Assembly: GCF_963676815.1 (NCBI RefSeq)
Contig: NZ_OY781365.1
Span: 620,001-684,000 of the forward strand
DNA length: 64,000 bases
Direction of reading: 5' to 3'
From: an uncultured Draconibacterium sp.
Lineage (GTDB): Bacteria; Bacteroidota; Bacteroidia; Bacteroidales; Prolixibacteraceae
A program made the position numbers and the translations under genes. The notes beneath the pieces were generated by a model, which was not told the DNA's origin, searched no databases, and saw only the letters and a program-made list of their open reading frames with translations. Of the stretch, positions 7,478 through 15,241 are shown one piece after another (positions within the stretch are counted from its first letter, which is position 1; every line of letters starts with the position of its first letter).

Positions 7478-9038
7478 GGCCTGCAATTTTTAACGATTCT
7501 CTTTTTAACGCTTCTTCCAACCGGCCTTCAATCTCTTCCAGTTCATCTTCGTAGAAATATTTGTCGGCCTTGTAAGGCTTTAACTTTTCTATAGTATTTT
7601 CCTGCTCGTCATACTCTGCAAAATATACGCGGTCCATCCACTCCATGTTCCGTGCTTCGTTAAATTTCAGCACAAACACCTTTTCGCCATCAATCTCAGT
7701 TGTTCCCATTAACGAAGTTTTTCCGGCGGAGGAAGTCATTGTAATATAACGCGACGGACGATTTATCGACGCCAGACTACGATACACCTTGTTGAATACT
7801 TTTGTGATGTCGGCCAAAGGAGCTGTAAAATGATGATGTTCACCGGTTGGCCTTGCACAGTACATTGAATGGAAACCGATACCAACCATGGCCAAAATAT
7901 TCCCCAGGTCAATCCAGTTTTGTGCCGAAAGATCTACATCTACCTTTCCATTTTCATCCTTATATAAACTGATTGTGTTCATAATCGGACTCTGGCTCTT
8001 TACTTTAACTCCATATTTTTTCAGTCGTTGAATAGCAGCGATTGCTCCCGGGTTTAGTATTTCCCGGGGGGTAGATGTGTGCGACATCCAAACCACCTGA
8101 ACTCCATTTTCTACAGTAGTTTTCAGCAAATCAAGTATTTCTTTAAACTGGTCAGTGAGCAAATGCTCAGGATGAAAAGTGATCGCCCGTGAACCGATTC
8201 GCAGCGTGCGTATATGCAAAAGCTCCTCATCTTCAAGAATTGGAGTGAGGTATTCTTTCAAACGTTTATAAGAGATATAACCTGCATCGCCTCCGGTTAT
8301 TAATACATCGGTAACTTCTTTATGCTTTTTCAGGTAATTATGCACCTGGCTGATATCGCGCTGAACAAACATGTCCTCATCACCACGTACCTGCGCATGC
8401 CTGAAACAGTACGTGCAAAAAGCAAAACAGTTTTGTGTTCCGGCATCCAGAATCAGTTTAATTGGCGGATATTTGTGCTGGCTTCCTTCAAGAATCTCAA
8501 TTTGCCCCTCGTCGTTATAAAAGAAAGGTTTGTTCAGTTTCTGTTTCCCGTCGTGCGGATTGGTTTTTAACTGGTACGCTTCAACAACTTTTCGGCGTTC
8601 TTCGTCAGTTTCGGCGTCTTTGTATTTTTGTACATCTTCTTTGTTTATCATATCCGGCTGCGGAAATACCAGATAATAATTCGGATCATTTTTATAATTG
8701 CTCCAATCGATGGTATTCAGTATATGTTTGGTCGCCATAAAACGATACACTTCCAGGAAAAATTCGCGTTCTTTTACGTGGTCAAGCTCTACTCCATTTT
8801 GTTTTAACACATGCAAAATTTCGCGAAAACCAATTAATCCGGAGTAATGTGTTTTTCCTTTAAAAAGCGGTTCCTTTTGCTTTGAAAATTGGGAATACTG
8901 AGGGTAACATTTTTGCAGACGACGAATTAAGCCAGAAGGCAAAAGTCCCTCGTTGTTAATGGTTTGTATAGTTTCAGGAGTAAAATCGTAAGCACGCATC
9001 ATTTCACCAACATTTAATGATTCTTTCGCACTGTTCAT
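7470..9038 (-). CDS. kamA: KamA-family radical SAM amino acid 2,3-aminomutase, substrate uncertain
   Basis: A 522-residue radical SAM, PLP-dependent aminomutase. The [4Fe-4S] ligands are C204, C208 and C211 in NCFAFCTYCFRH (CX3CX2C). The probable PLP lysine is K440 in SSAGKTSLMG, aligning by eye with GGGGK of clostridial lysine 2,3-aminomutase. The two aspartates that hold the lysine side-chain amine in that enzyme (D293 in VCDLS and D330 in VVDAPGGGGK) align here with A395 (YCARPTGEHHHF) and T433. The adjacent R396 could bind a carboxylate. It is about 100 residues longer than classic KamA, mostly before the cluster. Genes kamD, kamE, kdd, kce and kal of clostridial lysine fermentation are absent from the window. 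I infer 2-aminoadipate to 3-aminoadipate as the likely reaction; lysine to beta-lysine remains possible. Confidence 0.8.
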   Translation of the reverse strand: MNSAKESLNVGEMMRAYDFTPETIQTINNEGLLPSGLIRRLQKCYPQYSQFSKQKEPLFKGKTHYSGLIGFREILHVLKQNGVELDHVKEREFFLEVYRFMATKHILNTIDWSNYKNDPNYYLVFPQPDMINKEDVQKYKDAETDEERRKVVEAYQLKTNPHDGKQKLNKPFFYNDEGQIEILEGSQHKYPPIKLILDAGTQNCFAFCTYCFRHAQVRGDEDMFVQRDISQVHNYLKKHKEVTDVLITGGDAGYISYKRLKEYLTPILEDEELLHIRTLRIGSRAITFHPEHLLTDQFKEILDLLKTTVENGVQVVWMSHTSTPREILNPGAIAAIQRLKKYGVKVKSQSPIMNTISLYKDENGKVDVDLSAQNWIDLGNILAMVGIGFHSMYCARPTGEHHHFTAPLADITKVFNKVYRSLASINRPSRYITMTSSAGKTSLMGTTEIDGEKVFVLKFNEARNMEWMDRVYFAEYDEQENTIEKLKPYKADKYFYEDELEEIEGRLEEALKRESLKIAGHD

Positions 9039-9573
9039 TTCAATTAAGTTTAAAAGTTCATATTGAAAATTTCATAAAACACTTAATAGCCAATCCATAG
9101 CATTATACGAGCCAGGTAGAAAAGCTGTTGCGCTTCATTCCGAATCCGTCTTATCGACACTGATTAGAAAGGAGTTTAAACAGTAAAAAAGTATTGACAG
9201 GCGTCAATAAGAGTTGTGGAATAGAAATTACCGCGGTTGCAGCTAATGTGAAACCGTATCATCATCGAGACATTCGGGCATGCCTTGATAGAAAAATACA
9301 GGACATGAATACGATTGTACCATGTGCACAATTTAAAAAATTTTAAACCAGAAGCACATGATTTTTGCAATAAATTACAAAATTGGAGGATATCATCTTT
9401 TGTTAAATAAACTTTTAGCAACTTAAGGGGCTGAAAAAAAGTAGTTTATTGAATCGACAAAAATCCTCTTTTTTTAAACAGGAGAGTAAATTCAGAAAAA
9501 CCAGGGTAAAATTTATCGAACGAAATCTCAGAATTTTCGTTTGAGAAATTGAAAACAAACAGAAAACAGAAAA
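9039..9573. promoter_or_regulatory. Divergent regulatory region with two perfect inverted repeats
   Basis: This 535-base AT-rich space separates the divergent aminomutase operon and second saccharopine dehydrogenase gene; no coding frame in it looks real. It holds TATTGAC-aggc-GTCAATA at 9192-9209 (7-bp arms, 4-base spacer), which has the size of a dimeric repressor operator, and CATGTGC (9321-9327) facing GCACATG (9354-9360) across 26 bases. The first is the better operator candidate. The protein that would bind is unknown and no regulator gene is adjacent. Both arms are exact in the sequence; their function is inferred. Confidence 0.45.
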
Positions 9574-10899
9574 ATGAAAGTATTATTACTTGGCGCCGGA
9601 ATGGTAGCCAAACCACTTGCCGATTATATTCTTGACAACCAAATAGAATTAACGATTGCCAGCCGCACACTAAAAAAAGCCGAAAGAATAATCAGGAGCC
9701 GAGCAAACGGTAAAGCTCTGCAATGGACCATCGACGATCTTAATCAATTAGATGAATTAATTGCAACTCACGATTTAACAGTGAGTCTGCTGCCTTATAC
9801 GCATCACGTAACAGTTGCCAAATTGTGTATAAAACACAAAAAAAACATGGTAACCACGTCGTATGTATCAGATGAAATGAAAGGGCTGGATGCAGCAGCC
9901 AAAGAAGCTGGAATCATTATTCTGAACGAGATTGGCGTTGATCCGGGATTTGACCACATGACTGCAATGCGAATTATCGACAAGGTGCACGACAAAGGTG
10001 GACGGGTTAAAGAATTTTACTCGTTGTGTGGTGCGCTGGCAGCACCCGAGCAAACCGATAATCCGTTTAAATACAAATTTTCGTGGTCGCCAGAAGGTGT
10101 AATTATGGCCGGAAACAACGGAGCAAAATATTTAAAAGGCGGAGAGATTGTTGAACTTCCGACAGAAGACCTTTTTAAAAATCCATTAAAAATTGACTTT
10201 CCTGAAGTTGGAGAAATGGAGGTTTATCCGAATCGCGACTCGCTGGCATATATTGATATGTATGGTTTGAAAGACGCAGATACAATGTACCGCGGCACTT
10301 TCCGCTATCCCGATTGGTGCCAGATTATGGACGCCATGAAAACTTTGGGACTGTTTACGTACGACAAGCAAAGTTTCGCCGGAAAAACCTACAAAAAAAT
10401 AATGGCACGCCAGCTGGAAGTTTATCCGGCTAATATTAAAGAAAAAGCAGCTGAACGGCTGCGGCTACCTATAGACAGTCCGGCAGTTCTTGCAATGGAA
10501 TGGCTTGGACTTTTCAGCGATTATATGGTGGCAATGGACGAAGGTTCGAATTTTGACATGGTGACAGACCTGATGCTCAAAAAAATGATGTTGCCCGAAG
10601 GTGCCCGTGATATGGTAATAATGCTACACTTGTTTTTGGTTGAAAATGCAGACGGAAGCACAGAAGTTGTAAAATCGCGACTGTTGGATTTTGCGACTAA
10701 AGAAGATACATCGATTGCAAGAACAGTTGGATTACCTGCAGCTATTGGAGTTAAAATGATCCTGGATGAAAAAATCAATGAAAAAGGTGTTCATATACCG
10801 GTTTTAAAAGACATTTACGAGCCCATTTTAACCGAGCTGGAGAAACTTGGCATAGCTATGAAAGAAGAATGGGGATTGGACAGATCTGAAAAACTTTAA
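9574..10899 (+). CDS. Saccharopine dehydrogenase (glutamate-forming type), copy 2
   Basis: A 441-residue paralogue of the enzyme at 474-1823, even closer in motif wording to the saccharopine dehydrogenase domain of animal AASS. Seen: Rossmann GAGMVAKP at 7-14, TVSLLPYTHH at 69-78, NMVTTSYVS, GVDPGFDHMTAM at 121-132, LAAPEQTDNP, YKFSWSPEGV, YPNRDSLAYIDMYG and RTVGLPAA. It is transcribed away from the aminomutase operon across a 535-base regulatory gap, so co-regulation is plausible. Two copies in one cluster may reflect different substrates, partner reductase-like function for one, or isoenzymes. No AlaDH/PNT-type lysine-ketoglutarate reductase is visible nearby. Confidence 0.87.
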   Translation: MKVLLLGAGMVAKPLADYILDNQIELTIASRTLKKAERIIRSRANGKALQWTIDDLNQLDELIATHDLTVSLLPYTHHVTVAKLCIKHKKNMVTTSYVSDEMKGLDAAAKEAGIIILNEIGVDPGFDHMTAMRIIDKVHDKGGRVKEFYSLCGALAAPEQTDNPFKYKFSWSPEGVIMAGNNGAKYLKGGEIVELPTEDLFKNPLKIDFPEVGEMEVYPNRDSLAYIDMYGLKDADTMYRGTFRYPDWCQIMDAMKTLGLFTYDKQSFAGKTYKKIMARQLEVYPANIKEKAAERLRLPIDSPAVLAMEWLGLFSDYMVAMDEGSNFDMVTDLMLKKMMLPEGARDMVIMLHLFLVENADGSTEVVKSRLLDFATKEDTSIARTVGLPAAIGVKMILDEKINEKGVHIPVLKDIYEPILTELEKLGIAMKEEWGLDRSEKL

Positions 10900-10948
10900 T
10901 TTACGAGGTTCTTTCTCAACTCTAAAGTCGTTGCAAGCTCCTCCAAAA

Positions 10949-11380
10949 TTATTCCGATTTTTCGGTATGAATAGACAAAGGAGCTCCAACGGTACCGGCA
11001 TAAAAAACAACTATTTCGGCAACTTGTTCACCTTCATTCACTCCGTAATGCCAGGTTCCAACTACTTCAGAAAGCACATCGCCGGTTTGCATTTTTAAGG
11101 TATCGTTGTTTTCTGTTATCACGGTCAGGTTTCCGGCAAGTAGTATTCCGGCATTAATCACTTCATGTTTGTGTAAATCCAATTCAGAATGAGGAGGAAT
11201 GCTCACTTTCAAAATTGATATCTCGGGTTTTCCTTCGGGATAAGACGGAAGTTCGCTTCCATCCCAGCTTTGTGTTGTTTGCAACAAAGTTTCCACTTTC
11301 AGCTCATCGGTATCCGATTCCAAATTAATACAGGAAAGAAGAATCGCCAACAAGGAGAGTATGATTAGTGTTCTTTTCAT
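10949..11380 (-). CDS. Cupin-domain lipoprotein
   Basis: A 143-residue protein with a lipoprotein signal peptide ending in LLSC (Cys at about residue 16) and one small beta-barrel cupin domain. The cupin metal motif 1 is visible as ELDLHKHEVINAGILLAGNL and motif 2 as GDVLSEVVGTWHYGVNEG, with the usual two His plus Glu and later His. Such stand-alone periplasmic cupins have diverse or unknown roles. It lies tail to tail with the saccharopine dehydrogenase and upstream of the sialate O-acetylesterase on the same strand only in map order; no functional link is evident. Confidence 0.8.
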   Translation of the reverse strand: MKRTLIILSLLAILLSCINLESDTDELKVETLLQTTQSWDGSELPSYPEGKPEISILKVSIPPHSELDLHKHEVINAGILLAGNLTVITENNDTLKMQTGDVLSEVVGTWHYGVNEGEQVAEIVVFYAGTVGAPLSIHTEKSE

Positions 11381-11464
11381 AATATTTGTGAGTTAGATAA
11401 TTAATTTAACGTCCAACTCCAAATATAGCAATCATGTACTAAATTTATGTAAAATCGAATCCGT

Positions 11465-13414
11465 TTATTTTTGGGTAACTACTTTCCAGTTATCGGTGCG
11501 AAACGGAAGCGCCGGCAAACCGACACTGTTTACCAGGTTGCAATCCGGATTATTTGCCCAGGCATAACGCACTGCAACCGGATTCTCAACTTCTTTGGCA
11601 CTTACAATAACCTCGCTGCCATTAATTTTGGCATTGGCCCAATAAAATTTTTGGTCTTCACCTGCAACAGCAAATCCGATCAGAGGCTTTTCATCAGATG
11701 TAGATAATCCTTCTGCAACTTCAGAAAACTGAATTCTTATTTCGTTTCCCTCAATGGTGTAACCTTTTATTACCGGCCCCGACGCCTGCACGTCCATTTT
11801 ATAAACCAGCTTTTGAGCCACGGCGGCCAAGCGGTTTCCGACATCGGTTTTGTTTGTGGGGTGAATATTATCTGTTTCTCCCAATTCAATAATACAAGCC
11901 ATTCCGGTATTCGGCAACTCTAAAGTTTTGGTTTGCGATTCGCGCATCACCGCCCATTTTCCATCGGCAGGCTCACTATCCTTTTTCATATAATTAGGCA
12001 ACTGCACCCACAAAAACGGCAAAAATCCCTGCTGCCAACGTATCCGCCAATCGTTAATCATTAACGGTAATAGTTTTCTGTAATCGTATGCCATATTTTC
12101 GTTAGCCTCTCCCTGGTACCAAATAAATCCAGCCAAACCGTAAGGCACTACCGGATTGATCATTGCATTATACAAATAACTTGGATAGTACTGAAAATTA
12201 TGAATCAACGGAATAGCTTGTTCCAGATTTCTTTTGTATTTCCAATCACCTGTCAGGCTGATTTTATCAGCTCCGTTTGACAGGTAGATTTCTTCTGCCG
12301 GAGGATTGATTCCTCCCCCTCCCCACAACGCAGCCATGCGAAGAGCAATTGTATTTTTACCTTTTTGTACGAGTTCCGCAGGGATTTTATAATCGTGTGT
12401 AAGGTTGGCGTTCCACTGTGTTTTACAAATCTCGGCACCGTTAAAATACAGCGAGTAATTCATTTCAGGATGACCAAGATTCAATGTCAGTTCTTTCCCG
12501 CCGAACTGCGTATCCAATTCAATCGTTTTGCGCAACCAAATCATTCCTTCGTAAAACCCTGATTCCCATTCGCTAACATTTCCCGGCAGAGTGACCGTTC
12601 TCCAATCTCCGTCTTCAAAATCAGGATTAGGAATAATGGTATCAATACCATTCTTAGGATTATAAACGATATCCCAGAACTTAATCAGATCAAGACTGTC
12701 TTTTACAAAATGATCTTCAGTAACTGTATCATTCTGCAAAACGTTGTTTCGCATCAACGGTTCCGTAAGCAACATTTCGCGACTTGTCCATGCTTCAACG
12801 GGTGTTCCGCCCCAATCACTTTCTAAAATACCGATAGGAACATTTGTGGTTTGTTGCAGTTTCTTGGCAAAATAATAAGCTACAGCCGAAGCTTCCTTTA
12901 CACTGATTGAGTCGCAAACTTTCCACTCGGTTTCCAAAGTATTATCAAGGGGAGTGATGCTTATTTTGTGTGGCACTTTAAACAAACGTATCTGATGATT
13001 ATAGGCAACCGGAACTTCCTCATCGGCACCATCGGCTTGCTGAACTTGCAATTCCATGTTCGATTGCCCCGATGCCAGCCACACATCGCCAATCAGCACA
13101 TCCTTATAAACGATTGTTGCATTGGTATTCTCACCTTCAAAAATCTCCATTTCATACGGACCGCCGGGATCCATTTTTGCAAAATGAACCATCCACTTTC
13201 CGTCTTCATCCGTGGTAGTCGACACTTTCTGGTCAGCGAAGGCTAAAGTTATATTGGCGCCGGGTGTTGCCCATCCCCAAACGGGAATTGGTTTTTCGCG
13301 TTGTACTATCATGTGGTCGCTAAAAACATGCGGAAGCGATACTTGTGCATGAACAGATATTGATAATAAAATGAGGGATAAAAGTCCGGTCAGATGATTA
13401 ATTTTAAAGGCCAT
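11465..13414 (-). CDS. Sialate O-acetylesterase (SASA family) secreted esterase
   Basis: A 649-residue secreted esterase. The ATG at 13414 gives a standard signal peptide (MAFKINHLTGLLSL... ending SVHAQ); the nine-codon longer frame is less likely. After an N-terminal beta domain containing VFSDHMIVQREKPIPVWG, the SGNH-type catalytic segment follows: the nucleophile in LASGQSNMELQ, WGGTPVEAW, an inserted beta-sandwich (about 270-390), the block GFIWYQGEANE, and the His region near GETDNIHPTNK. Family members remove O-acetyl groups from sialic acids or from plant and algal polysaccharides. In Bacteroidota they commonly act as general carbohydrate acetylesterases; no sialidase is beside it, so sialic acid specificity is unproven. 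Confidence 0.88.
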   Translation of the reverse strand: MAFKINHLTGLLSLILLSISVHAQVSLPHVFSDHMIVQREKPIPVWGWATPGANITLAFADQKVSTTTDEDGKWMVHFAKMDPGGPYEMEIFEGENTNATIVYKDVLIGDVWLASGQSNMELQVQQADGADEEVPVAYNHQIRLFKVPHKISITPLDNTLETEWKVCDSISVKEASAVAYYFAKKLQQTTNVPIGILESDWGGTPVEAWTSREMLLTEPLMRNNVLQNDTVTEDHFVKDSLDLIKFWDIVYNPKNGIDTIIPNPDFEDGDWRTVTLPGNVSEWESGFYEGMIWLRKTIELDTQFGGKELTLNLGHPEMNYSLYFNGAEICKTQWNANLTHDYKIPAELVQKGKNTIALRMAALWGGGGINPPAEEIYLSNGADKISLTGDWKYKRNLEQAIPLIHNFQYYPSYLYNAMINPVVPYGLAGFIWYQGEANENMAYDYRKLLPLMINDWRIRWQQGFLPFLWVQLPNYMKKDSEPADGKWAVMRESQTKTLELPNTGMACIIELGETDNIHPTNKTDVGNRLAAVAQKLVYKMDVQASGPVIKGYTIEGNEIRIQFSEVAEGLSTSDEKPLIGFAVAGEDQKFYWANAKINGSEVIVSAKEVENPVAVRYAWANNPDCNLVNSVGLPALPFRTDNWKVVTQK

Positions 13415-13512
13415 AGCATACTTATTGTGAAAACTACACAAACATACAAAATTTAAGCAATATCAAACAGGCAGCGAAGTTTTTTGTATTTTCCCCAAAT
13501 AATTTCAGCCTC

Positions 13513-14544
13513 ATGGAAACAAGCAAAAAAATTTACATTTTTCTAGTCGTGATTACGATTATAGTGGTTTGTATTTATGCACAATCCATCATCATCCCAT
13601 TTATATTGGCCATTCTGTTTTGGTTTCTTATCCGAGTAATTAAAAAGTTACTGGTGAAAGTAAAATTTATTAGCCGCATGCCAAAATGGATCATTACCCT
13701 GTTTTCGGCATTGGTATTGATTGGCTTTTTGACACTGGCTGTTACCATGATCTCAAAAAACATAAAAACACTTTCGAATACCTTACCGGTGTACGAAGCC
13801 AACGTAAATAAAATAGCTCAGCAGATCAACCATCAATTTGATATTGACATAATGAACATGGCGGGCGACTTTGCAAAAGATCTCAACTTCGGGAACATTC
13901 TTTCATCGCTGTTAAGCACCCTAACCGGACTATTTGGCAATGCATTCACGGTATTGCTTTATCTCTTGTTTTTGTTGTTGGAAGAACCAATTTTTCCAAA
14001 GAAACTAAAAGCCATGTACCCTGATAAGAAACGTCACGAACATGTAAAAAAACTGGTGGACAAAATCGATCATTCCATTGGAAACTATGTTGCGTTAAAA
14101 ACACTTACCAGTCTGTTAACCGGTTTTCTGAGTTATTTTGCCCTACTTTTTATTGGCATAGATGCGCCGCTGTTTTGGGCCTTTCTCATTTTTGTTCTCA
14201 ACTTTATTCCAACAATCGGATCGCTTATTGCCACTGCTTTTCCGGCCATATTTGCCATTTTACAGTTTGGCGAAATAACTCCCGGAATATTGGTACTTTC
14301 AATTGTTGGTGCTATTCAACTGGTAGTTGGAAACTTTATTGAGCCGCGACTAATGGGAAATACACTAAACATCAGCCCACTGGTTGTATTTTTAACTTTG
14401 GCCATTTGGGGAGTTATCTGGGGAATTTCGGGCATGCTGTTAAGTGTACCAATCACTGTTATTCTCATCATTATAATGTCGGAATTTCCGGGCACGCGCC
14501 CCTTTGCTATTTTATTAAGTCAACGAGGCACCATTAACGAATAA
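13513..14544 (+). CDS. AI-2E family transporter
   Basis: A 343-residue polytopic membrane protein of the AI-2E/PerM (TqsA, YdiK) family. Hydrophobic segments are visible at the N-terminus (two), at about residues 55-80, then from about 150 to the end, with the conserved PTIGSLIA and GNFIEPRLMG motifs in the C-terminal half. Members have been tied to autoinducer-2 export, sodium/proton exchange and permease roles, so the transported solute cannot be stated. It is 17 bases upstream of the AhpD-like gene and probably co-transcribed with it. Confidence 0.88.
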   Translation: METSKKIYIFLVVITIIVVCIYAQSIIIPFILAILFWFLIRVIKKLLVKVKFISRMPKWIITLFSALVLIGFLTLAVTMISKNIKTLSNTLPVYEANVNKIAQQINHQFDIDIMNMAGDFAKDLNFGNILSSLLSTLTGLFGNAFTVLLYLLFLLLEEPIFPKKLKAMYPDKKRHEHVKKLVDKIDHSIGNYVALKTLTSLLTGFLSYFALLFIGIDAPLFWAFLIFVLNFIPTIGSLIATAFPAIFAILQFGEITPGILVLSIVGAIQLVVGNFIEPRLMGNTLNISPLVVFLTLAIWGVIWGISGMLLSVPITVILIIIMSEFPGTRPFAILLSQRGTINE

Positions 14545-14561
14545 AATCTGTTTTTAAAACT

Positions 14562-15161
14562 ATGAAACAACCATTAGTAACTCCCAAAAGCGGAGAATCA
14601 GATCCGGAATTACAACAATTAATAGAGTTTTACGAAGAAACGCTCGGCTTCTGCCCCAACAGTGTAAAAACCATGCACCACCGGCCGCGAATCGCCTATG
14701 CTTTTATCGAAATGAACAAGGCAGTGATGGAGAACAAGGGACGTGTTACCAGTGCTTTAAAACGAATGATCGCCTATATTAGCAGCAATGCCGCGGGTTG
14801 TCGTTATTGCCAGGCGCACGCCATACGAGCTGCTGAACGTTATGGTGCCGAACAGGAAAAACTCAACAATATTTGGGACTACAAAACACACCCGGCCTTT
14901 TCGGAAGCGGAACGAGCGGCCCTTGATTTTGCATTTGCTGCTTCCATTATTCCAAATAGCGTTGACGACCAGATTGCGGAAAATTTAAGAAAGTATTGGG
15001 ATGAAGGCGAGATTGTGGAAATTACGGGAGTAGTTGCTTTGTTTGGCTACCTCAACCGTTGGAACGATTCGATGGGAACAGAAATCGAGAGCGGAGCAAT
15101 AGAATCTGGCCAGCAACTATTAAGCAAAAAAGGCTGGAATTCGGGAAAACACTCGTATTAA
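14562..15161 (+). CDS. Carboxymuconolactone decarboxylase/AhpD-like peroxidase-related protein
   Basis: A 199-residue all-helical protein of the CMD/AhpD superfamily. The redox CXXC with the following His is present in AGCRYCQAHAIRAAERYG at about residues 77-93, as in AhpD-like 'peroxidase-related' enzymes; there is no evidence of lactone decarboxylation. The N-terminal EFYEETLGFCPNSVKTMHHRP and later YLNRWNDSMG are family features. It follows the AI-2E transporter by 17 bases. Likely role: thiol-based reduction of peroxides or related electrophiles in the cytoplasm. Confidence 0.85.
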   Translation: MKQPLVTPKSGESDPELQQLIEFYEETLGFCPNSVKTMHHRPRIAYAFIEMNKAVMENKGRVTSALKRMIAYISSNAAGCRYCQAHAIRAAERYGAEQEKLNNIWDYKTHPAFSEAERAALDFAFAASIIPNSVDDQIAENLRKYWDEGEIVEITGVVALFGYLNRWNDSMGTEIESGAIESGQQLLSKKGWNSGKHSY

Positions 15162-15241
15162 ACAACCGACCTCAGACCTGTCATACGTCAACAAATTTTA
15201 CTTATCATTTCTCCACCTTTGTACATCTAAATTTTAAGGGA

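Noticed and set aside
474..10899. Clostridial lysine fermentation (KamA, KamDE, Kdd, Kce, Kal)
   Set aside because: Only the KamA-family gene is present; the CoA transferase and thiolase are of PcaIJ/PcaF type and kamD, kamE, kdd, kce and kal are not in the window.
11465..13441. Sialic acid catabolism locus around the O-acetylesterase
   Set aside because: No sialidase, lyase or transporter for sialic acid next to it; the esterase may act on other glycans.
15059..15241. Longer N-terminus for PepD
   Set aside because: It overlaps the AhpD-like gene and lacks similarity to the PepD family; ATG at 15242 gives the usual N-terminus.
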